The position numbers were made by a program, and so were the translations under genes. A stretch of 64,000 nucleotides of DNA from Rhodospirillum centenum SW. GTDB lineage: Bacteria > Pseudomonadota > Alphaproteobacteria > Azospirillales > Azospirillaceae. This document shows, one piece after another, positions 26,603 to 34,685 of this stretch. The stretch is from assembly GCF_000016185.1 (NCBI RefSeq), contig NC_011420.2, positions 764,501-828,500 of the forward strand, read 5' to 3'. The notes below the pieces were generated by a model. The model saw only the letters and a program-made list of their open reading frames with translations. It did no database searches and was not told where the DNA came from. Position 1 is the first letter of the stretch. Each line of letters opens with the position of its first letter.

Positions 26603-27577
26603 TCAGCGGATGGCGCCGCGGCGCCAGAGGAACCAGAGCACGCCGGGCGCGGCCAGCAGCGGCCAGCGCCGCTGCCAGGGGGCCAGCGCCAGCCGCACGC
26701 CGGAATGCCGCTCCACCTTCCAGGCGATGTAATCGACCCCGTTGCGGAAGGTGAAGGCGGCCTTCACCAGCCGCGCGACGTTCAGCAGCTTGCCGGCGAC
26801 CTGCCGCCGCTGCCAGCGCCGCCGGGCCGCCTCCCGCTCGCCCGTGGCGAGGGCGGGGCGCAGGGTGCCGTCGCCGGACCCGGCGAAGCCGGTGCCGGCC
26901 AGGGCGAGGGCGGGGCGGAACAGGGCGGCGTAGCGGTCGGCGGCATGGCCGACGATGCCGCTGGCGCGGTCGGCCTTCTCCACCCGCAGCTCGGCGGCAT
27001 AGGTGTGGCGGAACAGGGCGTCCCAGTATCCGGCCGGGGGGCCGCTCTCCGGCCCCAGCCGCGCCGCCCACCAGGCCGCGGTGGCGACGGCGGCCGCGAC
27101 GGCCCCCGCCGCCCAGCGCCCGGCGTCGGCGTCGCGTGCATGGACAAGGCGGACCGGCTGGGCGAAGCGGGCCCAGATCGTCGTATCCAGGCTGTCCGGC
27201 CGCACCGCGCGCTCGAACTGGCGGCGGGACATCACCGCCACCTTGGCCCGCACTGTGCGGCCCTGCCAGTCGGATTCATGGAAGAAGACGTTGGGCGGCA
27301 GCAGCCGGTTCGCCAGCGCCTGCCAGGTCCCCCGGCCGTGCCAGCCGCTCAGGCTGTCCACGATCACGTAGAAGTCCAGCACCCCGTCCAGGTCGCCGGT
27401 GCGCAGCACGGAACCGTAGAAGAGGACGGCGGCGACGCTGTCGCCCCCATGCCGGACCAGATCCAGCGCCAGGGCGGTGGCGGCCGGCGCGACCGGCTCC
27501 GCCAGTTCCGCCGCGATCGCTCCGACCAGCGCCTCGGCAGCGCCGGCGGCCGGCGTGGCCGGGGCGGTCGGTGTCAT
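26603..27577 (-). CDS. Nucleotidyltransferase-fold protein, sphingolipid headgroup gene candidate
   Basis: 324 residues. The N-terminal part has FYGSVLRTGDLDGVLDFYVI at about 53-72, a variant of the GS...D-x-D motif of polymerase-beta-type nucleotidyltransferases. The C-terminal half is Arg/Ala/Trp-rich, ending in a hydrophobic stretch (PLLAAPGVLWFLWRRG) that may touch the membrane. It overlaps the kinase gene upstream by four bases. Caulobacter carries a comparable gene next to its ceramide kinase in the cpg set. The activity is unknown. Confidence 0.65.
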   Translation of the reverse strand: MTPTAPATPAAGAAEALVGAIAAELAEPVAPAATALALDLVRHGGDSVAAVLFYGSVLRTGDLDGVLDFYVIVDSLSGWHGRGTWQALANRLLPPNVFFHESDWQGRTVRAKVAVMSRRQFERAVRPDSLDTTIWARFAQPVRLVHARDADAGRWAAGAVAAAVATAAWWAARLGPESGPPAGYWDALFRHTYAAELRVEKADRASGIVGHAADRYAALFRPALALAGTGFAGSGDGTLRPALATGEREAARRRWQRRQVAGKLLNVARLVKAAFTFRNGVDYIAWKVERHSGVRLALAPWQRRWPLLAAPGVLWFLWRRGAIR

Positions 27578-28527
27578 GGGATCACGAAGTCCATGCTGCG
27601 GCCGGCGGACAGATGCACGGTGCCGCCGGGGCCGGGATCGAACATCTCGCCATCGACGACGAAGGGCGACCGGATGCCCAGCGTCAGCGTCTCCGCCACG
27701 CCGCTGCGGTAGCCGTCGGCCAGCATGAAGGGCTCGGGCCGGCCGCGCATCAGCGGCACCACCGCCCGGTGCAGCGATTCCGGGTGGGCGGAGATGTCCA
27801 GATAGCGGATCGGTTCCCGCCCCTCGCCCCAGAAGGGCCAGATCCCCAACACCAGCCGGTGCAGCGTCGTCGCCAGGAAGAGGAAGCGGTTCGCCTCCGG
27901 CCCGTTCGAGCCGTCCACGACGACGTTCATCGGCTCCCCGTCCAGCCAGCCGTCCTTGCCGCGCAGGGCCCGCGCCAGGGCGCCGGCGATGGTCAGCGCC
28001 ACCGCCGGACCCTGGTACAGACCGCGGGAATGAACCTTCTCCTGCGCCAGGGCCGTGCCGCGGGTGAAGGCGGCGGTGCCCATGAACATGCCGCGCACCG
28101 GCGGCCGCGAGCCGTCGGCCCAGGTTGCCTCCAGGACCGGGCGGCGCTGGATATGGCTGCCCAGATAGCCGCGCCGGGCCTCCTCCACCAGCCGGCAGAA
28201 GGCGCGCGTGCCGTGGCCGGTGGTGCCGACATCGGCGGCGATCAGGTTGGTCTTGCCCGAGGCCAGGATGGACAGCATGGGCTGCTGGTCACCATAGGCT
28301 TCGGGCAGGGCGGTCAGGACCTCCCGCACCGTGCCGTCGCCGCCGTCCACGACGATGATGCCGACCTCGTTCCGGGCGAAGTCGGCCAGCACCTCCGTCA
28401 ACTCGGCCGGGGTGGCGGGCTCGGCATAGAACAGGCCCAGCATCTCCGCCGCCCGCCCGGCCATGTCGCCGTGGCTGGAGCGGTTGCGCTGACTCCTCGG
28501 ATTGCGGATCAGGCCCAGGCGGATCAT
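27574..28527 (-). CDS. cpgB: Lipid kinase of the diacylglycerol/ceramide kinase family
   Basis: 317 residues. The kinase signature VVDGGDGTVREVL (GGDGT at 62-66) is preceded by IRNPRSQRN and followed by MFMGTAAFTRG and VDGEMFDPG. The family phosphorylates diacylglycerol, sphingosine or ceramide with ATP. In this locus ceramide is the likely substrate, as described for Caulobacter CpgB. The start overlaps the stop of the phosphatidyltransferase gene (ATGA) and the stop overlaps the next gene, so the three are translationally coupled. Confidence 0.78.
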   Translation of the reverse strand: MIRLGLIRNPRSQRNRSSHGDMAGRAAEMLGLFYAEPATPAELTEVLADFARNEVGIIVVDGGDGTVREVLTALPEAYGDQQPMLSILASGKTNLIAADVGTTGHGTRAFCRLVEEARRGYLGSHIQRRPVLEATWADGSRPPVRGMFMGTAAFTRGTALAQEKVHSRGLYQGPAVALTIAGALARALRGKDGWLDGEPMNVVVDGSNGPEANRFLFLATTLHRLVLGIWPFWGEGREPIRYLDISAHPESLHRAVVPLMRGRPEPFMLADGYRSGVAETLTLGIRSPFVVDGEMFDPGPGGTVHLSAGRSMDFVIP

Positions 28528-29774
28528 GGGGCCAGCCAGGACCGTACCGGACCGTGCCGCTTCGCCTCGAAGGCCTGGAGGATCTGCGCCGTGTGGACCA
28601 GGAAGCTCGCCGCCGTCCAGACGGTCACGGCCAGCATGCCCAGGTCCGGGCGGCCGAAGAGGGTGAAGGCCGTCAGCAGCAGCAGGTTCGGGTTGCGCCG
28701 CGCCGTGACCAGCCGGAACTGGCTGTCGAAGCGGCGCCAGATGTGGATCTCGATCTTGAACAGGGCAAGGAACAGACCCTCCTGGAGGCGCTGCGCCACG
28801 TAGCCGCCGACGAGGATGGCCAGCACCAGCGGCTCGTTCCCCAGCGGCATGCCGGCGGCTCCCAGCCCGACGACCCAGGCCCACCACCAGAAGGGCGGAT
28901 GCACGAGGTCGATGCCGTGGTCGAAGACGTTGCCCCACTTGGACGAGGTCAGCGTCACCCGCGCCAGCTTGCCGTCCACCGTGTCGAGGAAGGTCATCCC
29001 CCAGGCGAACAGCAGGCCGATCACGAACCAGCCCATCCAGAACGAGAGGAACGCCAGCACCACCAGCGCGGCCGACGCGGTCGTCACCTGGTTCGGCGTC
29101 ACCGCGTTCAGGGCGCACCATTTGGTGGCGGCCTGGGCCGGGCGCGGCCAGACATACTTGGTCACCAGATCGGTGACGCCCTTGTAGGAGCCGTCGAAGG
29201 TCCGCCGCTCGATGGCGGGGACCGTCTCCGGCGTCAGCCGCAGCAGGAAGGGCGGCTCCTTCTTGCGCAGGGCATTGTTGTAGTCGGAGGACAGCTCCCC
29301 CGGCCGGACGGTGCGCAGGGCCGGGAACTGCCCTTCCGGCAAGGCCTGCCCGGAGAGAAGGACTAAAGCCACGGCCGGGGCGTTCTCGGCATCGACATGG
29401 GCGGCCACCGCCTCACCCGAGACCGGATCGAGCAGCAGCGTGCCCGGCGCGCGGACCAGATCGCGCACCAGCACCTCGTCGAAGACGAAGTCGGCGCGCA
29501 GCAGGATCTGCGGGGCCGTTCCCGGATCGGGGGCCTCCGACCAGGAGCGCACGGCGGTCACGCCGGCCCGCACGAGCTGGCGGCGGAGGCGCTCGACGGA
29601 GGACATGCCCCAGATGTCGGCCGGGCTGTCGCCGATGATCGCTGCCTGTGGCAGGGCCGGGACGGTCCGGTTCTCGATGGCCTGGCTCTCCCCAGGCGAG
29701 GCATCGGGGGTGTCCGCAGCGGAGGTCGCAGCGCCGCTCGTCACAGTGTCGGTCAGGGAATCAGTCATTGTCAT
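28524..29774 (-). CDS. CDP-alcohol phosphatidyltransferase with N-terminal nucleotidyltransferase-like domain
   Basis: 416 residues. The C-terminal membrane domain has the complete D-x2-D-G-x2-A-R-x8-G-x3-D-x3-D motif at about 264-289 (DTVDGKLAR, then GNVFDHGID) and several membrane helices. The first ~200 residues are soluble and resemble a degenerate sugar-nucleotidyltransferase domain (AAIIGDSPADIWGMSSVERL), an arrangement known from bifunctional inositol-phosphate enzymes. It should transfer a phosphoalcohol between CDP-alcohol and a lipid acceptor. I chose the ATG at 29774, which follows AAGAAG; TTG 29777 and ATG 29768 are alternatives. Confidence 0.8.
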   Translation of the reverse strand: MTMTDSLTDTVTSGAATSAADTPDASPGESQAIENRTVPALPQAAIIGDSPADIWGMSSVERLRRQLVRAGVTAVRSWSEAPDPGTAPQILLRADFVFDEVLVRDLVRAPGTLLLDPVSGEAVAAHVDAENAPAVALVLLSGQALPEGQFPALRTVRPGELSSDYNNALRKKEPPFLLRLTPETVPAIERRTFDGSYKGVTDLVTKYVWPRPAQAATKWCALNAVTPNQVTTASAALVVLAFLSFWMGWFVIGLLFAWGMTFLDTVDGKLARVTLTSSKWGNVFDHGIDLVHPPFWWWAWVVGLGAAGMPLGNEPLVLAILVGGYVAQRLQEGLFLALFKIEIHIWRRFDSQFRLVTARRNPNLLLLTAFTLFGRPDLGMLAVTVWTAASFLVHTAQILQAFEAKRHGPVRSWLAP

Positions 29775-29895
29775 CAATGCTTCTTAACGCAATGTTTCGG
29801 GTTAGATAGCTGTTCGGGCGGGCGCTGCCTACGCACCGACTGGCCGCAACGCCTGATTTGGCGGTGATGTGACGGATTTCTTCAGCGGGTGTTGC

Positions 29896-30867
29896 ATGTT
29901 TGCCCTTCGTTTCGCGCATTTCACCGATCCGCACCTGCCACTGCCGCCGGCCGGCCCGGGCTGGACGGCACTGCTGTCCAAGCGGCTGTTCGGGTATCTG
30001 TCCTGGCGCCGCCGCCGGCACCGCATCCACCGGCCGGAGGTACTGGCCGCGCTGCTTGACGATATCCGCGCCCGGAAGCCGGACCACCTCGTCTGCACGG
30101 GGGACCTTGCGAACATCTCCCTGCCGGCGGAGTTCGAGCGTGCCCGGGTCTGGCTGGAGGCCACCGCGGCCCCGCGGGATCTGACGCTCGTCCCCGGCAA
30201 TCACGATGCCCTGGTGCCCGTTCCCTGGGTGCGGGGCCTGGGGCTTTGGGAACCGTGGATGCGGGGCGATCCCGGCACGGGGCCGGACGGCACCGCCGGC
30301 GGGGAGGGGCTGTTCCCGTCGCTGCGGGTGCGCGGCGCCGTCGCCTTCATCGGCCTCAGCTCGGCCGTGCCGACCGCGCCCCTGCTGGCCACCGGCCGCG
30401 TCGGCCAGACCCAGCTCCGGCGGCTGGAGGCGCTGCTGCAAGAGCAGGGCGCCGCCGGGCGCTACAGGGTCGTGCTGCTGCACCACCCCCTGGCCGACGG
30501 GACCGTCCGTGCCCGCAAGGCGCTGACCGACCGGGCCGCCGTGCGCGCGGTGCTGGCCCGCGCCGGGGCCGAGCTGGTGCTGCACGGGCATGCCCACTGC
30601 GCCCGTTTCGCGGCGCTGCCGGGACCGCTCGGGCCGATTCCGTCGCTGACCGCCCCCAGCGCGTCCGCCGTCGCCCATGGCCGCTACGATGCGGCGCGCT
30701 GGTCCCTGGTCGAGGTCCGGCGCACGCCCGACGGCTGGCGCACCGCGGTCACGGTGCGCGGCTGGGAGGCGTCGGCGGGAGCCTTCGGGACCCTGGGCCA
30801 TTACGACCTGCTGATGCCCGCGCAGACAGGCGCGGCGGGGGGAGGGGTGGCAGATCGCGCCGCCTGA
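29896..30867 (+). CDS. Calcineurin-like metallophosphoesterase
   Basis: 323 residues with all five family motifs: HFTDPHL near the start, GDLANI, GNHD, LLHHP and HGHAH. These bind a dinuclear metal centre and hydrolyse phosphodiesters or monoesters. UDP-diacylglucosamine hydrolases and lipid phosphatases belong here. It is divergent from the phosphatidyltransferase across about 120 bases and lies inside the ceramide region, so a lipid-phosphate or nucleotide-lipid substrate is plausible. A GTG at 29869 is an alternative start. Confidence 0.8.
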   Translation: MFALRFAHFTDPHLPLPPAGPGWTALLSKRLFGYLSWRRRRHRIHRPEVLAALLDDIRARKPDHLVCTGDLANISLPAEFERARVWLEATAAPRDLTLVPGNHDALVPVPWVRGLGLWEPWMRGDPGTGPDGTAGGEGLFPSLRVRGAVAFIGLSSAVPTAPLLATGRVGQTQLRRLEALLQEQGAAGRYRVVLLHHPLADGTVRARKALTDRAAVRAVLARAGAELVLHGHAHCARFAALPGPLGPIPSLTAPSASAVAHGRYDAARWSLVEVRRTPDGWRTAVTVRGWEASAGAFGTLGHYDLLMPAQTGAAGGGVADRAA

Positions 30868-30996
30868 CAGGAAGCCGGAAGAACCGCCGGGGCGCGGGCC
30901 AGTGACGGTTTGCGCCCGCGGCCTTCCATCACTAGAGTACGCGCCCATCGCCGAGGCGCTGTGCCCGCCGTCACTCCGCCGTGCAGGGATTCCCAG

Positions 30997-31461
30997 ATGT
31001 CCGCCGTTCCCACCGCGACCATGACGAAGTTCGGCTATCCGCGCACGCTGGTGGCGGAGACACCGCACTGGGCGGTGCTGGTGCGCCCGAAGCAGCCGAC
31101 GCTGGGATCGCTGGTCGTGGCGGCCCGGCAGCCGGCGACCGCGTTCGGCCAGCTCGGCGTGGATGCCTTCGCCGGCCTGCAGCCGGTGGTGGCCCGGGTG
31201 GAGGCGGTGTTGCGCGAGGTCGTGGGCTATGAACGCATCAACCATCTGATGCTGATGATGGTGGACCCCGACGTGCATTTCCATGTCATCCCCCGCTATG
31301 AGGGCTCGCGGGCGTTCGAAGGGGTGACGTTCCCCGATGCCGGCTGGCCGGGGCCGCCCGCCCTGGGCGACGCCGTCGATCCCGATCCGGCCGTGCTGGA
31401 CCGGCTGATCGCCCGGTTGCGCGCCGCCTGGGATGCCGAGGCGACGGGAACCGGCGCGTGA
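30997..31461 (+). CDS. HIT-family protein
   Basis: 154 residues with the histidine-triad region DVHFHVIPRYEGS at about 85-97; the H-x-H core is present, but the third His of the triad is not obvious. HIT proteins hydrolyse nucleoside phosphoramidates or diadenosine polyphosphates. The stop overlaps the LptF-like gene (GTGACC), so it is the first gene of that operon. A nucleotide-handling role with the CDP-activated intermediates is only a guess. Confidence 0.75.
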   Translation: MSAVPTATMTKFGYPRTLVAETPHWAVLVRPKQPTLGSLVVAARQPATAFGQLGVDAFAGLQPVVARVEAVLREVVGYERINHLMLMMVDPDVHFHVIPRYEGSRAFEGVTFPDAGWPGPPALGDAVDPDPAVLDRLIARLRAAWDAEATGTGA

Positions 31462-32702
31462 CCGAGGTCGCCAACAGCGCCGCGGGAATGGACCGGACCC
31501 GGATTCCCTTCGGGACCCGGCTGATCGACCGCTACATCCTGACCGAGACGGCGAAGCCGCTGGCCCTGTCGCTGGTCGTCGTCATGCTGGCCCTGTTGCT
31601 GGAGCGCATCCTGCGCCTGTTCGACCTGCTGGCGAACCATGGCGGGCCGTTCCAGCTCGTGCTGCGCATGGCGGCCAATCTGGTGCCGCACTATCTCGGC
31701 CTCGCCCTGCCCGCCGCCTTCTTCATCAGCATGTTCGTCGTCGTCGCCAGGTTCGGGGACGAGAACGAGCTGGACGCGCTCCAGTCCAGCGGCCTGTCCG
31801 TGCCGCGGATCACCCGGCCCTTCCTCTGGCTGGGGACGGGGCTGATGGTGTTCAGCGTGCTTCTGTTCGGGTTCATCCAGCCCTACAGCCGCTACGCCTA
31901 TCAGGCGATCCACTACGCCGTCGTCAACGCCGCCTGGGACGCGACCGTGCCCCAGTCAGCCTTCGTCGATGCGGGGCAGGGGGTGACGATCACGGCCGAC
32001 ATGGTCGATCCCACCGGCCGCAACCTGGAGCGGGTCTTCGTGCAGCAGCTCCGCGACGGGGAGGAATGGGTGACGACGGCCGAATCCGGCCGGCTGGGCG
32101 TCAGCGACGACCGCAAGCGCATTCTGCTGACGCTCGACAACGGCGTGCAGGTGCGGACCCGGCCGGACGCCACCGTGGAGGTGGTGCGCTTCGGCCGCCT
32201 GACGCTGGACCGCGAATTCACGCTGGAGGCGCCGCCCTTCCGCCCGCGCGGCGGCAGCGAGCGCGAGCTGACCCTGGTCGAGCTGTGGCAGGAGATGCAC
32301 CAGCCCATCACCCTGGTCCCGCGCGGCACGCTGGAGGCCGAGTTCCATGCCCGGCTGGTGCGGGCGGTGTCGCTGCCGTTGATGCCGCTGCTGGCCCTGC
32401 CGATGGGCATGGCGGCCAAGCGGGCGCGGCGCGGGCTGGGCATCGCCCTGGCCGCGGCGATCCTCGTCCTCTACCACCATTCCATCCAGATGGGCGAAAG
32501 CCTGGCCGACATCGGGCGCGTGCCCGCCGCCCTGGGGATCTGGGTTCCGTTCGTCGTCTTCGCGCTGCTCTGCGGCTGGCTGTTCTACCGTACCCAGGAC
32601 CGGCCGGGCGAGAACCCGTTCGCCCATGCCTTCGACCGCCTTGATGCCGTGCTGCACGGCGTCATCCGGCTGCTGCCCCGTCGCCGCAAGGAGCGGCCAT
32701 GA
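31458..32702 (+). CDS. lptF: LptF-like ABC-transporter permease (YjgP/YjgQ family)
   Basis: 414 residues. Three N-terminal membrane segments (about 35-130) are followed by a periplasmic beta-jellyroll domain (about 140-290) and three C-terminal helices (RAVSLPLMPLLALPMGMAA onwards). LptF and LptG form the inner-membrane part of the LPS exporter with LptB. The start overlaps the HIT gene and the end overlaps lptG by four bases. Position inside the ceramide locus rather than next to lptD suggests either the housekeeping copy or a sphingolipid-specific paralogue. Confidence 0.85.
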   Translation: MTEVANSAAGMDRTRIPFGTRLIDRYILTETAKPLALSLVVVMLALLLERILRLFDLLANHGGPFQLVLRMAANLVPHYLGLALPAAFFISMFVVVARFGDENELDALQSSGLSVPRITRPFLWLGTGLMVFSVLLFGFIQPYSRYAYQAIHYAVVNAAWDATVPQSAFVDAGQGVTITADMVDPTGRNLERVFVQQLRDGEEWVTTAESGRLGVSDDRKRILLTLDNGVQVRTRPDATVEVVRFGRLTLDREFTLEAPPFRPRGGSERELTLVELWQEMHQPITLVPRGTLEAEFHARLVRAVSLPLMPLLALPMGMAAKRARRGLGIALAAAILVLYHHSIQMGESLADIGRVPAALGIWVPFVVFALLCGWLFYRTQDRPGENPFAHAFDRLDAVLHGVIRLLPRRRKERP

Positions 32703-33778
32703 CCGGAACCCTCGCCCGCTATCTGTCGCGCCAGTTCCTGGTGCGCAGCCTTGCCGTGCTGGTGGCGCTGACGGCGCTGCTCCAGCTTCTGGACCTGCTG
32801 GATGCCGCCAGCCGCGTGCTGGAGCGGGGGGGCGCTCTGGGGGATCTCGGCACCTACGCGCTGCTGCGGCTGCCCTCCATCGTCGAGCGGCTGGTGCCGC
32901 TGGCGGTGCTGGTCGGCTCGCTGACGACGCTCTACGGGCTGGTCCAGAACAACGAGATCGTCGCCATGCGGTCGGCCGGGCTGACGCCCTACCAGTTGCT
33001 GGCGACATTGATGCCGGCGGCCGTCGCCATCGCCGTCTTCCATCTGATCCTCTCCGACCAGATCGCGCCACGGGCGGAACGCGCCTTCCTCACCTGGTGG
33101 GCGGAGACCGAGCCGCCGACGGACGACGACCTTCCCCTGGCGGAGAAGAAGCTCTGGCTGCGGGTCGGGAACACCATCGTCGCCGCCGAACGGGTGCTTG
33201 AGCGCGGCGCCCGGCTGGAGCAGGTCAGCCTCTATCCCCGCGACGACCAGGGCCGCGTGACGGAACGGACCCGGGCCGCGGCGGCCGTCTACGGTGACGG
33301 GAACTGGACCCTGCTGGACGGCACCCGGCTCGACCTGACCCGGGGCGATTTCAAGGCCGAGCCGTTCGCGCGGGCGCCCTGGCCGGTGCGGCTGCATCCC
33401 GCCAACGTGGTCGAGGTGTTGCAGCCGACGGAGAACATCCCGCTGCTGCGGCTGCGCAGCATCCTGCGCGGCGACTGGGCCGGCCGGCAGAGTCCTGCCT
33501 ATTACGAGACGCGCCTGCACGAAACCTATGCCGGGCCGCTCGCCACGCTGATCATGGTGCTGCTGGCGGCGCCGGTGGCGCACGGCATGCGCCGCAGCGG
33601 AGCCGTGGGCGGCAGCATGGCCCTGGGGATCGGCATCGGGCTGACCTACCTGCTGGCGGACGGCATGCTGGCGGCGCTGGGGGAGGCGGGTGCCATGCCG
33701 GCCGTCATCGCCGCCTGGGCGCCGACGGTCTTCTTCGCCGCGGTGGGCGGTGCCATCCTGGTGCATGTGGAGGGGTAG
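32699..33778 (+). CDS. lptG: LptG-like ABC-transporter permease
   Basis: 359 residues opening LARYLSRQFLVRSLAVLVALTALLQLLDLLD, with the family motifs LPSIVERLVPLAVLVGSLTTL and NNEIVAMRSAGLTPYQLL, a periplasmic domain and a C-terminal membrane bundle ending in a cytosolic tail. It pairs with LptF to extract lipid from the inner membrane. Start and lptF stop overlap as ATGA. No lptB, lptC or lptA is nearby. Confidence 0.87.
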   Translation: MTGTLARYLSRQFLVRSLAVLVALTALLQLLDLLDAASRVLERGGALGDLGTYALLRLPSIVERLVPLAVLVGSLTTLYGLVQNNEIVAMRSAGLTPYQLLATLMPAAVAIAVFHLILSDQIAPRAERAFLTWWAETEPPTDDDLPLAEKKLWLRVGNTIVAAERVLERGARLEQVSLYPRDDQGRVTERTRAAAAVYGDGNWTLLDGTRLDLTRGDFKAEPFARAPWPVRLHPANVVEVLQPTENIPLLRLRSILRGDWAGRQSPAYYETRLHETYAGPLATLIMVLLAAPVAHGMRRSGAVGGSMALGIGIGLTYLLADGMLAALGEAGAMPAVIAAWAPTVFFAAVGGAILVHVEG

Positions 33779-33819
33779 GCACGCATCCGGGCAGGCAGGC
33801 GCCTTTCCACGGCCCTGGT

Positions 33820-33833
33820 GTGACGGCGGTCGC
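33820..33833 (+). promoter_or_regulatory. CRP-type site, one mismatch, before the hydroxylase
   Basis: GTGACGGCGGTCGC differs by one base from the GTGA-N6-TCAC pattern. It directly abuts the proposed -35 hexamer, so it would be centred about 42 bases upstream of transcription start, the position of class II activators. The evidence is the motif and its spacing only. Confidence 0.4.
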
Positions 33834-33862
33834 TTGATGCCGTCCGCCGGCGGTCCTACCTT
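33834..33862 (+). promoter_or_regulatory. Putative promoter of the hydroxylase-bCerS-nucleotidyltransferase operon
   Basis: TTGATG (33834-33839) and TACCTT (33857-33862) are separated by 17 bases, 35 bases before the ATG. The -10 hexamer is identical to the one proposed for secY. This is a moderate match in a non-coding gap of about 118 bases. Confidence 0.45.
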
Positions 33863-33896
33863 CCCGGCGGCTCGGTGGAGGAACAGGAGATCGCGC

Positions 33897-34685
33897 ATGT
33901 GGGGCGAAGCCTGGCGGGGGCGGAGCTACGATCTCGGGCGGATGACGCTGCGGGATCTCACGGTCGCCTACTGGACCTATCCGGCGATCCAGGTCTACAC
34001 GGCCCTGGCGCTGCTCAGCGCCGGGCTGGCCCTCGCCTGGGCCGGCGACCCGGCCGCCCTTGTGCTGACCGTCCTGGTGGCGTCCGCCGTCTATCCGCTG
34101 GCGTGGTACGTGATCCACCGCTTCATCCTGCACGGTCGCTGGCTCTACCGGATGCCCTGGACGGCGGCGCTGTGGAAGCGCATCCATTTCGACCATCATC
34201 AGGACCCGCACCGGCTGGAGGTGCTGTTCGGCAGTCTCGCCAACACGCTGCCCACCATCGCCCTGGTGACGCTGCCGGTCGGCTGGGCCATCGACGGTCG
34301 GGCCGGGGCGGCGGCGGCGCTGGCGACGGGGCTGGTCACCACCTGCGTCTACGAGTTCTTCCACTGCATCCAGCATCTGAACTACAAACCCCGCTGGGCC
34401 TGGGTGGCGCGGATCAAGCAGCTCCATCTGGCCCACCATTTCCATGATGAAGACGGGAATTACGGCATCGTGAGCTTCCTGCCCGACAGGCTGTTCGGCA
34501 CCTACTATGCGGAGGCGCGGCAGCGGCCACGCTCGCGGCACGTCTTCAACCTGGGCTACGACCTGGAGGAAGCGAGGCGCTATCCCTGGGTCATGGAGCT
34601 GACCGGCGCACCGCCGCGCGACCGGCCGGAGGGGGCGGGCCGGCGCGGTGGCGAGACGCCGGCCGGCGGGAGGGCTTGCCTGTGA
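33897..34685 (+). CDS. Fatty acid hydroxylase / sterol desaturase family membrane enzyme
   Basis: 262 residues with the eight-histidine di-iron signature: HRFILH (His74, His79), HFDHH (97-101), HCIQH, and HLAHH. Four hydrophobic stretches flank these. The superfamily includes sphingolipid C4-hydroxylases, ceramide fatty acid 2-hydroxylases and sterol desaturases. In this locus hydroxylation of the long-chain base or amide-linked acyl chain is the likely role. CAGGAGA precedes the ATG by six bases. Its stop overlaps the bCerS-like gene start by four bases (GTGA). Confidence 0.85.
   Translation: MWGEAWRGRSYDLGRMTLRDLTVAYWTYPAIQVYTALALLSAGLALAWAGDPAALVLTVLVASAVYPLAWYVIHRFILHGRWLYRMPWTAALWKRIHFDHHQDPHRLEVLFGSLANTLPTIALVTLPVGWAIDGRAGAAAALATGLVTTCVYEFFHCIQHLNYKPRWAWVARIKQLHLAHHFHDEDGNYGIVSFLPDRLFGTYYAEARQRPRSRHVFNLGYDLEEARRYPWVMELTGAPPRDRPEGAGRRGGETPAGGRACL

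Noticed and set aside
26576-27712. A long plus-strand frame opposite the nucleotidyltransferase-fold gene
   Set aside because: No recognisable domain, while the minus-strand gene is coupled to the kinase and has a plausible motif.
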